Source: a virus
Direction: 5' to 3' (one strand)
Length of the DNA stretch: 22,815 nt
IMG/VR virus record: IMGVR_UViG_3300032080_000022
Span: 1-22,815 of that record
Part shown: in pieces, positions 8,740-15,025 of the stretch
How the letters are laid out: every line of letters begins with the position of its first letter
Position numbering within the stretch: position 1 is the stretch's first letter
Position numbers and translations under genes: made by a program
The notes under the pieces: model-generated
What the model was told of the DNA's origin: nothing
Databases searched by the model: none
Seen by the model: only the letters and a program-made list of their open reading frames with translations

Positions 8740-9065
8740 GTCTTTCCCCTTCGCTGGCGCTCCAACAGCACGCCGTCCATTTCGCGGATCACTCTTACCA
8801 GCAATTCGAACTGCCCGCCGGTGATGCCGTGGCGCCGCGCCCAACGGTCGATCGCGAGCCAGCCGATACGGCCAGGAAGCGGCGGGCCCATGCCGCCCGC
8901 GACGACAAGCCGATCGTCGTCAAGGTCGCGCCAGCACCGCCAATACAGATCGGCACCGGCGGGGAATTCGGGCTCTTCGGGCCGTTCCCAATCGGCCGGC
9001 AATTGCTCGATAAGCCCGGCATGACTTGACCAATCAAGCTCCCACGTCAGCCGGGCTATTATTCC
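8736..9065 (-). CDS. Tail assembly chaperone T part, made as a G-T fusion by -1 frameshift
   Basis: This frame is open from the slip site near 9065 to the TGA at 8736, 109 residues, and lies exactly -1 relative to G. After the slip it reads GII, then ARLTWELDWSSHAGL, IEQLPADWERPEEPEF and 'LYWRCWRDLDDDRL', with 'GWLAIDRWARRHGITGGQFELLV' near the end. The fusion would have about 239 residues. A separate start is possible only at a TTG at 9002, which has no good ribosome-binding site, so the fusion is the better reading and matches lambda gpG/gpGT. The stop overlaps the tape measure start (ATGA). The rich Trp content resembles other T domains, which contact the tail tube protein. Confidence 0.75.
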   Translation of the reverse strand, partial: GIIARLTWELDWSSHAGLIEQLPADWERPEEPEFPAGADLYWRCWRDLDDDRLVVAGGMGPPLPGRIGWLAIDRWARRHGITGGQFELLVRVIREMDGVLLERQRRGKT

Positions 9066-9068
9066 CCC
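9013..9068 (-). promoter_or_regulatory. Programmed -1 frameshift signal with bulged hairpin
   Basis: The last codons of G are GTG GGG GAA TAA, so there is a run of five G on the minus strand (9068-9064), and a tRNA on GGG can re-pair perfectly one base back. Four nucleotides after GAA begins a stem: AGCCCGGC pairs with GCCGGGCT (8 bp), and after a one-base bulge TGAC pairs with GTCA (4 bp), with a small TTGA/TCAA hairpin inside the loop. This is the layout of a stimulated slippery site. Confidence 0.7.
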
Positions 9069-9454
9069 ACAAGCTCATCGCTGAATTCGACATCGACACT
9101 GCCGACTTGTGCCGCGGCATATTCGACATGACGCCGCAGATCGCGGAACGCCGGATCAGTCAGCAGTTCGCGCGCCAGTTCCGCCGAGTACGCTTCGTCG
9201 AAGCCGCGCCAGTCGCCGAGAATGTGCTTTGCATAGAGCTTGCCGAATTCCGTTTCCGCCTCATCCGGCGGCGACGGCTTCTTCCCGTGCTTCCGTGCCA
9301 ACCGCTGTACGAGCTGGTCGCGGGCGATCCTGTACGATGGATCGTTGAAGCTCTTCACGAAGAGCGACACGCCGGGCAGCTCGGGTATATCGACCCAATC
9401 GCCGACTTTTTCTTTCTCGACATCAGCCCGAAGGCTCCCGAGCTTTACCGTCAT
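9059..9454 (-). CDS. Tail assembly chaperone G
   Basis: 131 residues. It is acidic and soluble (MTVKLGSLRADVEKEK, 'VDIPELPGVSLFVKSFNDPSY', 'KLYAKHILGDWRGFDEAYS', 'AAAQVGSVDVEF'). The form 'l.s...d....e..W.dip..pgv...vr......y....' is that of gpG-like chaperones in phages of Alphaproteobacteria. It stands between the tail tube and the tape measure gene, where this chaperone pair always lies. It binds and protects the tape measure protein until the tube grows around it. Its 3' end carries a probable -1 frameshift site that would fuse it to the T part. A ribosome-binding site (GGAAAG) precedes the ATG. Confidence 0.82.
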   Translation of the reverse strand: MTVKLGSLRADVEKEKVGDWVDIPELPGVSLFVKSFNDPSYRIARDQLVQRLARKHGKKPSPPDEAETEFGKLYAKHILGDWRGFDEAYSAELARELLTDPAFRDLRRHVEYAAAQVGSVDVEFSDELVGE

Positions 9455-9496
9455 CGTCTTTCCAGTCTGGTCAAGGTGTGGATTTGCGTTGCTAGG

Positions 9497-9526
9497 TAGC
9501 TACGCAGCCGCCTAGCTGCGTAGCTA
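9497..9526 (-). promoter_or_regulatory. Intergenic hairpin after the major tail protein
   Basis: TAGCTACGCAG and CTGCGTAGCTA form a perfect 11 bp inverted repeat with an 8 nt loop. It lies between the tail tube stop and the start of the chaperone gene G, within an 81 nt gap. No T-run follows it on the minus strand, so it is not a canonical terminator. It could be an RNA stability element, a processing site, or an attenuator that lowers expression of the downstream tail genes. Confidence 0.6.
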
Positions 9527-9535
9527 GGTGCCGCG

Positions 9536-10486
9536 TCACGCAGCCGGCGTTCTGTCGATCGCGATGGTATAGCCGTCCGCACCCGGCTCTGCCTCCAAGG
9601 CAAACTCTGCCATTACGCTCTGACCCGGCCCGCCGGCGGTAATCTGGGGGTTCATGAGATTGCAGCTCGGCAGGATGATCGTGTAGGCGTTGTCGTCAAG
9701 GTCGCGAACCGTGAACGCGATTTCGTGCAGGCTTTCCGCTTTGTACTTATCGTACAAATCGAAGTTCCTGAAATAGGTGCGCAGCGTGCCCGTAACCGTC
9801 AGCGTGCCGCGAAGCATCCCCTGCGCATCGGCACTGCCGAGCCCGTATTGAGCGGCGGCGCCCTCTTTGCTGATATTGATCGTGATTGCATCCGCAACCG
9901 CGTCGATCGCGTCGCCGTCGAGCTGGAGCGCCTGAAAGCCCGCAACATTGTCGATGACGCGCCCGTCAGGCGCCGCAACAACAGCGCCCGTCGATCCGTT
10001 TGTCGTCGCCTTGCTTTCGCTCTGTGCGAAGCCGGAGAAGCTGCCGGTAAGAAACTGCCCGGTGCTGGCGCTCAAGCTGCCGCTGCTGAAATAGGTCGCC
10101 GGATAGACAAGATACTTATCGGTCGCCAATTGCTTCTGAAACCAGTACGTCGTTACCGTCGTGCCGTTGGTCAGCCGCGACGTGCCGTCAACGGGTGCTG
10201 CCCATGTGCCCATCAGCAACCCGGCAAGCAGATCGTCATAGGTGCCGTAGCTCATCGCGAGGTTGAAGCCCGCGGAAGCTGTTTCCTGCGTCGTAATAGC
10301 AGCCGACGATTGATAATCCTGTCGGATTTCATTCGGGCGCGAGCGAGACTTGTTGCCGGAAAAGCTTTCGCTTGTGAAGCGAAGCGCCTGAAACGCGACA
10401 GCAGGCTTCACGCCCCAAGTTGCCTCTGGAGCATAGGCAAGGCCAACGGAATTGCTTTCGATGCCGGCGGAAAACCCGGTTGTCAT
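9536..10486 (-). CDS. Major tail tube protein
   Basis: 316 residues. It polymerises into the tail tube. The N-terminus 'GLAYAPEATWGVKPA' followed by 'RFTSESFSGNKSRSRPNEIR' is typical of the Phage_tube_2 family ('yv.E.t.Gt.P....w..l...sesl......t..s.eir'). Later marks are a 'GTYDDLLAGLLMG' helix, the tube-domain part 'DGDAIDAVADAITINISKEG', and the beta-rich C-terminus 'LHEIAFTVRDLDDNAYTIILP'. A strong ribosome-binding site (GAGGGAAG) stands before the ATG, as expected for an abundant protein. An intergenic hairpin begins 9 nt after the stop. Confidence 0.9.
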   Translation of the reverse strand: MTTGFSAGIESNSVGLAYAPEATWGVKPAVAFQALRFTSESFSGNKSRSRPNEIRQDYQSSAAITTQETASAGFNLAMSYGTYDDLLAGLLMGTWAAPVDGTSRLTNGTTVTTYWFQKQLATDKYLVYPATYFSSGSLSASTGQFLTGSFSGFAQSESKATTNGSTGAVVAAPDGRVIDNVAGFQALQLDGDAIDAVADAITINISKEGAAAQYGLGSADAQGMLRGTLTVTGTLRTYFRNFDLYDKYKAESLHEIAFTVRDLDDNAYTIILPSCNLMNPQITAGGPGQSVMAEFALEAEPGADGYTIAIDRTPAA

Positions 10487-10504
10487 GATTTCTTCCCTCT
10501 GTGC

Positions 10505-10906
10505 TTACGCGAAGTCTTGATAGCGGTAGTCAATCGTCAGGGTTTGGCGCCAATACATGCCGTCGTCATCGCCGGCTTGGCCTAAACCCAAGTTCTGATC
10601 CGTGAAGACGACAGGGCTGTCGCGGGCGGCTCGGAAAAGATTGCTGAGTTGCTTCGCGATCGCGCGGACTTCGAGCGACCCTGTACCGACCGGCGTGAAG
10701 ATGTGCAGATGCACGACGCCGGTTTCGAGCCATGCCCCGCCGCCGAGTTCAATCGACTGCGTCAGACCGCCGGCGACTTCGCAGTAAACCCAGGGCATCG
10801 ACGGGTCGGCAGGCGACGCGCCTTCGTTGGGGAAGATGACGGGCGCGCCTTCCCATTCGTCGGCGAGGATTTCCCGCACCGCCGTGAACACGACATCGGA
10901 TGACAT
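10505..10906 (-). CDS. Tail terminator protein (DUF4128-like)
   Basis: 133 residues. The tail terminator stops tube growth at the length set by the tape measure and forms the joint with the neck. The pattern is that of the DUF4128 or lambda gpU-like group: a short N-terminal helix 'FTAVREILADEWEGAPVIFPNE', a strand 'MPWVYCEVAGG', a central 'ETGVVHLHIFTPVGTG' followed by the helix 'LEVRAIAKQLSNLFRAAR', and a terminal strand WRQTLTIDYRYQDF. It has a good ribosome-binding site (AAGGA, 7 nt). It sits just before the major tail protein, the usual place. Confidence 0.83.
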   Translation of the reverse strand: MSSDVVFTAVREILADEWEGAPVIFPNEGASPADPSMPWVYCEVAGGLTQSIELGGGAWLETGVVHLHIFTPVGTGSLEVRAIAKQLSNLFRAARDSPVVFTDQNLGLGQAGDDDGMYWRQTLTIDYRYQDFA

Positions 10907-10908
10907 GC

Positions 10909-11538
10909 CTAATCCTTCGGCGTGATGACGATTGCGGGCGAGTTGACCGGCTTGCCGCGCTTCGGCCCGGTCTTCAGCGTGTATTGGCCGCGGTAACTGA
11001 TCGTGTAGAAGCGCTTGACGGTGACCAGATCGACGAACTTGGCGCGGATCGCCGACGCGCCGTCAGCGAAGATGCCCGGCGGCACGCTGACCCGGATCGA
11101 CCGCCCCCCCGACATCTGAACATCGAGCTTCCGGCTGTATGGGCGATCGTTGCCGATGATGACTTCGGCACCGGCGGCGATGCGACCGAACTGCGGCGGC
11201 TGAACCTCGCGACCGTCAGCCAGCACGAAGAAGCCGGCGCGGTAGTCGCCCGACTTCGACGGCGATCGGGCATGAAGGAAGGCAAGCGCGTATTCGAGGA
11301 TCTGCGCCCACCAACTGAACGAATAGACGATCGGTCCCGGCAAAATGACGCTGTCTTCGTCGGCGCCGATGCGCCCGTTGACGATCCTTGTGACGCCGGG
11401 CTTGTCTTCCAGCGTGCGAAGGTAGTCGGCAAGCCCGGCGCGGGCGAAGCGCGCCAGATCGTCGCCGAGCCCCGGCGCGCCAAGGTCTTCGAGCAACGCC
11501 GCGCTGATGTCGCGGTCAAAGAATTCGAGACGCGGCAT
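10909..11538 (-). CDS. Neck protein of unknown function, 209 residues
   Basis: Start at the ATG overlapping the previous stop (TGATG), giving MPRLEFFDRDISAALLEDL. A start five codons upstream would lie inside the head closure gene. The N-terminal half is helical (LEDLGAPGLGDDLARFARAG, 'LRTLEDKPGVTRIVNGRIGA'). The middle holds an aromatic segment 'PGPIVYSFSWWAQILEYALAFL', followed by a beta-rich half ending 'VKRFYTISYRGQYTL' and a lysine-rich tail. Its slot corresponds to the HK97 gp10-like or tail-completion protein, which links neck and tail, but I see no diagnostic motif. The next gene begins 2 nt after its stop. Confidence 0.65.
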   Translation of the reverse strand: MPRLEFFDRDISAALLEDLGAPGLGDDLARFARAGLADYLRTLEDKPGVTRIVNGRIGADEDSVILPGPIVYSFSWWAQILEYALAFLHARSPSKSGDYRAGFFVLADGREVQPPQFGRIAAGAEVIIGNDRPYSRKLDVQMSGGRSIRVSVPPGIFADGASAIRAKFVDLVTVKRFYTISYRGQYTLKTGPKRGKPVNSPAIVITPKD

Positions 11539-11870
11539 CAGCCCCGCACCCACACGACATGCGCCAGGACTTCCGAACCGAGATATTTCGCTTCGGCGCC
11601 CTGTACCGCCGCCGTCACGCCGTCGATGACGACGAAATCGCCCTTGCGCGGCGGGCCCGGCCAGCCCGTCGCCGCTATCTCGGCGTTGCTGATGATGACG
11701 CTTCGGTCGCCCTGTTGGACAAGCCCGACCAATTCGTCAGGCTTGAAGCCGGAGGCGACGCCCTTAACATCGACATCGACATAAGATGAAGTCGTGCCGA
11801 TGCGCCGGCGCAGCTTCATCGCCCGCCCGTAACGCTTGAGCGCCGCGGCGACTTTCGTTGAAGCGCCCAT
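11538..11870 (-). CDS. Probable head closure / head-tail joining protein
   Basis: 110 residues. A basic N-terminal helix (KVAAALKRYGRAMKLRRR) leads into a small beta domain with 'VDVDVKGVASGFKPDELV', 'QQGDRSVIISNAEIAA', 'PPRKGDFVVIDGVTAAV' and 'VLAHVVWVRG'. This is the pattern of small beta-barrel stoppers that plug the head after packaging ('...i....v..GD.v.vdG....V'). It lies directly after the connector with a TGATG overlap and before the next neck gene with another. Function is assigned by order and pattern, since the family is very divergent. Confidence 0.68.
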   Translation of the reverse strand: MGASTKVAAALKRYGRAMKLRRRIGTTSSYVDVDVKGVASGFKPDELVGLVQQGDRSVIISNAEIAATGWPGPPRKGDFVVIDGVTAAVQGAEAKYLGSEVLAHVVWVRG

Positions 11871-12520
11871 CAGCAGAAGCGCCGGTGCGGGTCAAGGCGC
11901 TCGGCGATATCAACCGGCATGCCGAATTTCGTCGACGCGCTGCTTGCCGCCGTCCAACTCGAATTGATGACATCGAGGATCTGTTCGCTGCGCAACGCCG
12001 GATCGCGCGACCTGCTGTAGTAGTGCCGCTTGATAAGATCGATCGCCGCCCGCTCAATGTCGTAGGGCAGCCCGCTGAGCAGCGCATAGCCGGCGGTATA
12101 GGTGACTTCCAGTCTTGTGCTGAACCAGCCGAAGCGCAGCCCGTCGCTGATGCGCCAGATCAGCCCGTTTTCCGCGTCGATGTCATATTCATCGGGCGGA
12201 ACGATAACATTACCATCGTCAATGATTTCGATAACGTCTGTGATCGGCGCCCGCGCCAGCCGCAACGGATGACAGAGGCTCGACGACCAATGTTCGTCGT
12301 TGTTGATCAGCCATTCGAAATCGAAGCGCTCTTTCACCGTCTCTTGTGCGAAGGTGCGGTTTGTGTACTGCCGGATCTGGTCGCTTGCCTGCCGGATCAG
12401 GGCCCCAAGAAATGCGTCATCGGTCGCGCCGGAAATCTCCATTTCCGCCTTCAGCGTCTCTATCGTCGTCAGGTCATGCGTTGCCGCCGGATCGATGACG
12501 GTCAGGGTACTTCTCACCAT
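11870..12520 (-). CDS. Head-tail connector protein (gp6-like)
   Basis: 216 residues. Adaptor of the neck that docks under the portal. The N-terminal helical part reads 'LTTIETLKAEMEISGATDDAFLGALIRQASDQIRQYTNRTF' in outline, the classic 'lk..l.i.....D..l..li..A...ie.yt.r.f' pattern of the HK97 gp6/Phage_connect_1 group. A beta-rich middle follows (RLARAPITDVIEI, 'DEYDIDAENGLIWR', RLEVTYTAGYA), then a second helical part, 'LPYDIERAAIDLIKRHYYSR'. Length and order fit. A good ribosome-binding site (AGGGAC) precedes the ATG, which overlaps the stop of the repeat protein. The stop overlaps the next start (TGATG). Confidence 0.88.
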   Translation of the reverse strand: MVRSTLTVIDPAATHDLTTIETLKAEMEISGATDDAFLGALIRQASDQIRQYTNRTFAQETVKERFDFEWLINNDEHWSSSLCHPLRLARAPITDVIEIIDDGNVIVPPDEYDIDAENGLIWRISDGLRFGWFSTRLEVTYTAGYALLSGLPYDIERAAIDLIKRHYYSRSRDPALRSEQILDVINSSWTAASSASTKFGMPVDIAERLDPHRRFC

Positions 12521-14253
12521 TACAAGTCCCTCGGTACTGCGCCCTGCCGGGCAGGGCGGGCAAGTGCTGCAACTGCCGACGATCTGGCGACGGAAGGCGG
12601 CGCCGGGCTTCTAGGTACGGCGGTCGGTGTGCGCTCCCGCGCGACGGGCGCGCCGAGATCGATCGCTCCCGCGGCGATGCCGCCCGCCGTCAACCGATGC
12701 AGTTGCGACAGCGCCGCCCGCGCGGGCGAAGGTGCGCCGAAAGCCAAGCCCGCGACGGAGAGCGAATGCGCCTGCGTGACGGGCGGATTGCCGAGCGCCG
12801 GCGTTCCGGTTGCGAGCGGTTGCGCCGCCAGAATGAAGGTTGTCGCCGCCGAAGGGCTCGCGAGCGACGGCGCTGATGCCGCAATGCCGATCGCCGCCAG
12901 GGCATGCGCTTGAACCAGCACGGCGCCGGCGAGCGACGGGCTGCCCGCCGTGATCGCCGAAGCGCCAAGCGCCGTTTCCGTCGCGTCTGCCGACAGCACG
13001 GGCCCGCCGAGCGACGGTGCTGCGATCGACAACGGCGCCGCAGTCAGAACATGGGTCTGCGATATCGCCGAGCTGGAGAGCGACGGAACGCCGGATGACA
13101 GCGCCGCGGCGGCGAGTGCGTAAATCTGACTGATCGCCGGATTGCCGAGCGACGGCGCTGATGTCGCAATGCCCGATGCTGCAAGCGACGCATGCCCGGC
13201 GGGCGACGGCGTGCCGAGCGATACAGCGCCGGTGCTGACGCCGGAAGCGGTCAGGCTGTGAAGCTGGCTGATCGTCGCCGGCGCCGTGACAGGCGCACCC
13301 GCGACAATGCCGGTTGCTGCCAGACTGTGAACCTGAGACAGCGCAGCACCGGCGAGCGATACCGCGCCGGTGTCGAGCGCCGATGCCGTGAAGCCGATGT
13401 CGGGGAACTGGCGGGCGAAGATCGCGGCTCCGACTTCCGGGGTTCCCGTCGCGAAGCCGGTTGCCGTCAGCCCATGCGCTTGGGTCAGCGTCGCCGCAGT
13501 GCGGGTCACGGCGCCGGTTGCCAGCGCCGCCGCGGCAAGCGAATGGACTTGGCTGAGCGCCGATGTGCCGAGCGATACGGCGCCCGATGCCAGCCCCGAA
13601 GCGGTCAGACTGTGATCAGTGACGCCGCCGGAAGCGCCCTTTACGGCGACCATCGCCACGCCGACAGCGTTGAACGGCGCCGTTGCCGTGCCGCTGTAAC
13701 TGCCTGCCGTCGCCGCGCTGCCCGACCAGCCCTTCTGCTGATGGTTGACCGAAGTCGTGTTGGACCATGCCGCCGTCGTTGCTGCGCCGCTGGCGGTCAG
13801 GCTGCCCGCCGTCGTGTAGTGATCGTGCGCCGAAAAGACCAACGTGCAATCACTCACGCTGGTCGTTACCGAAGTCGTGCCCGTCGTCGATCCTTCGGCG
13901 CACGACGCGACATGGAACGGGCTCGACGCGTCGCTTCCGATGATGTTGACGGCAGTGATGACGCCGATGTCGCCATTCTGCCCGCTGTGGCTGACGACAA
14001 CGTTGGCGGTCGTCTGCGCCGGGCTGTTGAGGCCATAGACCCACGTCGTCGTGCTGGTCGTCGTGCGGGCCAACAACGTCATTGCCGTGCCGTTGAACGT
14101 CGCGACGGTCGGGTCGAAGGTCGCCGAAGCGGCGTTCGTCACAAAGACAAGCAGCGCCGAAGCGCCCGTCGCATTGTGCGACACGGTGTAGGACATCGGA
14201 TAAGCAGACGCCTTGTAGGCGCTGCTTGCCGTGCCGAGTGTCGGTGCTGCCAT
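12520..14253 (-). CDS. Repeat protein with Ala/Ser/Gly-rich 22-23-residue repeats
   Basis: 577 residues. Residues 1 to about 210 form a beta-rich N-terminal domain (SYTVSHNATGASALLVFVTN, 'ATFNGTAMTLL', and a mid part ending 'FNAVGVAMVAVKG') that looks like a jelly-roll or concanavalin-like structural domain. Residues of about 214-536 are about 14 degenerate repeats with consensus H-x-L-x-A-x-G-[LIV]-x-x-G-[AV]-x-x-L-G-x-x-x-[LI]-x-Q-x. The last 40 residues are Pro/Arg-rich and look disordered. There is no signal peptide or catalytic motif. Its place between capsid and connector genes is unusual for a fibre, and suggests a head fibre, a decoration, or a cargo gene inserted in the operon. The stop overlaps the next start (TAATG). 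The ribosome-binding site is weak. Confidence 0.75.
   Translation of the reverse strand: MAAPTLGTASSAYKASAYPMSYTVSHNATGASALLVFVTNAASATFDPTVATFNGTAMTLLARTTTSTTTWVYGLNSPAQTTANVVVSHSGQNGDIGVITAVNIIGSDASSPFHVASCAEGSTTGTTSVTTSVSDCTLVFSAHDHYTTAGSLTASGAATTAAWSNTTSVNHQQKGWSGSAATAGSYSGTATAPFNAVGVAMVAVKGASGGVTDHSLTASGLASGAVSLGTSALSQVHSLAAAALATGAVTRTAATLTQAHGLTATGFATGTPEVGAAIFARQFPDIGFTASALDTGAVSLAGAALSQVHSLAATGIVAGAPVTAPATISQLHSLTASGVSTGAVSLGTPSPAGHASLAASGIATSAPSLGNPAISQIYALAAAALSSGVPSLSSSAISQTHVLTAAPLSIAAPSLGGPVLSADATETALGASAITAGSPSLAGAVLVQAHALAAIGIAASAPSLASPSAATTFILAAQPLATGTPALGNPPVTQAHSLSVAGLAFGAPSPARAALSQLHRLTAGGIAAGAIDLGAPVARERTPTAVPRSPAPPSVARSSAVAALARPARQGAVPRDL
12646..13614 (-). repeat. Tandem degenerate 66-69 bp coding repeats
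   Basis: About 14 in-frame units encode 22-23 residues each inside the repeat protein. The best conserved parts read HSLTASG..SGAVSLG, LSQVHSLAA and APSLGNPAISQ. The units differ at many codons, so they are old rather than freshly duplicated. Units near 13380-13440 and 12960-13020 deviate most. Confidence 0.8.
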
Positions 14254-14285
14254 GATGCAGGCTTAGAGGGAGATTTGCCGCGCTA

Positions 14286-14651
14286 TCAGGTCGGCGCAGG
14301 AATGCCGATATCGAAAGCCGCCGTGCTCCAAGTGTTGCCGGAAGTCACGGCTTGGCTCGACGACAGCGGCGCGGCGGCAAGCAGGCGTGTGTTTGTGGTA
14401 TCGACGATTGCATAGTATGCGGCGGTCCCCGTACCACTTACGGAAGCGCCGGATACGGCAGCAACCGTTACCTTCCGCCCATTCGGCGTGCGAGCCGCCG
14501 GGCTGCCGATGCTGACCGCGGCATTGCCCAACGTGTAGGTGGCAATATTCGCCCAGGTCGCCGCTTCGGAACTGGTGATGTGGATATGAGTTGCCTCAGT
14601 ATCCAGCACAGACAATCCGCTATCATACACACGGTCATTGAGATACGGCAT
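14286..14651 (-). CDS. Small phage structural-type protein, 121 residues
   Basis: It begins MPYLNDRVYDSGLSVLDTEA and continues through 'IHITSSEAATWANIATYTLGN' to PNGRKVTVAAVSGASVSGTG and 'AYYAIVDTTNTRLLAAAPLS'. I recognise this as a type common in phages of Alphaproteobacteria and usually annotated as hypothetical. The alternating pattern and small residues suggest an all-beta fold. It has a ribosome-binding site (GGGG, 7 nt before the ATG) and starts right after the stop of the preceding gene. A head-decoration or fibre-associated role is a guess from its place between the capsid and neck genes and from its position just before the repeat protein. Confidence 0.7.
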   Translation of the reverse strand: MPYLNDRVYDSGLSVLDTEATHIHITSSEAATWANIATYTLGNAAVSIGSPAARTPNGRKVTVAAVSGASVSGTGTAAYYAIVDTTNTRLLAAAPLSSSQAVTSGNTWSTAAFDIGIPAPT

Positions 14652-14653
14652 GG

Positions 14654-14959
14654 TTATACCCCGTCATCCAAAATCGGCGCAGCCGGATCACCCGAGACAG
14701 TCTTTCGCGGGCGCCCGCGCTTGTTTGCGGTCGGCGCGTCGGACTTGTTCAGCGGCGGGAGTTCTGCTTTGGTTTCGCTTTGCGGCGCGTCGGCGGGTGC
14801 GGGTTTCGGTTCAGCCGGTTCAGTGCTTGCCGACAGACTGACGGCCAGCCCGCGGGCTTCGAGTTCCTTGCCAAGCGCGTCGTGAACCTCGAATTCCTGC
14901 TTGGCATGCACACTGCCGATACCCGACGTGTGGAAGCTGTCTTTGGCTCTCATCTTCAT
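14654..14959 (-). CDS. Hypothetical protein with basic RGRPRK motif, 101 residues
   Basis: I start this gene at the ATG preceded by GGGGAC (MKMRAKDSFHTS...). A longer reading from 15022 would run through the terminator hairpin and has nothing to support it. Residues 1-40 form a compact part: 'MRAKDSFHTSGIGSVHAKQ' then 'EFEVHDALGKELEARGLAV'. This resembles small phage proteins found directly after the capsid gene that carry a short folded head and a disordered tail. The rest is Pro/Ala/Glu-rich linker ending in KRGRPRK, an AT-hook-like basic patch, and an acidic C-terminus. A DNA-contacting or capsid-associated role is possible but not shown. Confidence 0.65.
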   Translation of the reverse strand: MKMRAKDSFHTSGIGSVHAKQEFEVHDALGKELEARGLAVSLSASTEPAEPKPAPADAPQSETKAELPPLNKSDAPTANKRGRPRKTVSGDPAAPILDDGV

Positions 14960-14976
14960 TGCTGTCCCCGCGCATG

Positions 14977-15001
14977 AAAAAGGCGGCTCGAAAGCCGCCT
15001 T
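14977..15001 (-). terminator. Rho-independent terminator after the capsid gene
   Basis: On the minus strand AAGGCGGCT pairs perfectly with AGCCGCCTT (9 bp) across a TTCG loop, an exceptionally stable tetraloop, and five T follow. It starts 24 nt after the capsid stop. It probably ends or thins transcription past the very highly expressed capsid gene. Confidence 0.8.
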
Positions 15002-15025
15002 CCTGTCTTCCCACTGAACCATATG

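Noticed and set aside
8740-8844. Longer start for the tape measure
   Set aside because: It would lie inside the T frame. The ATG at 8739 has a strong ribosome-binding site and an ATGA overlap.
9497-9526. Attachment site or recombination site at the perfect inverted repeat
   Set aside because: No integrase or recombinase gene is in the window and no second copy is seen. An RNA hairpin between two tail genes is simpler.
12646-13614. CRISPR-like array
   Set aside because: The repeats are in frame, degenerate and coding, with no constant repeat and unique spacer structure.
14960-15022. Longer start for the 101-residue protein after the capsid gene
   Set aside because: It would run through the terminator hairpin, while the ATG at 14959 has GGGGAC just upstream.
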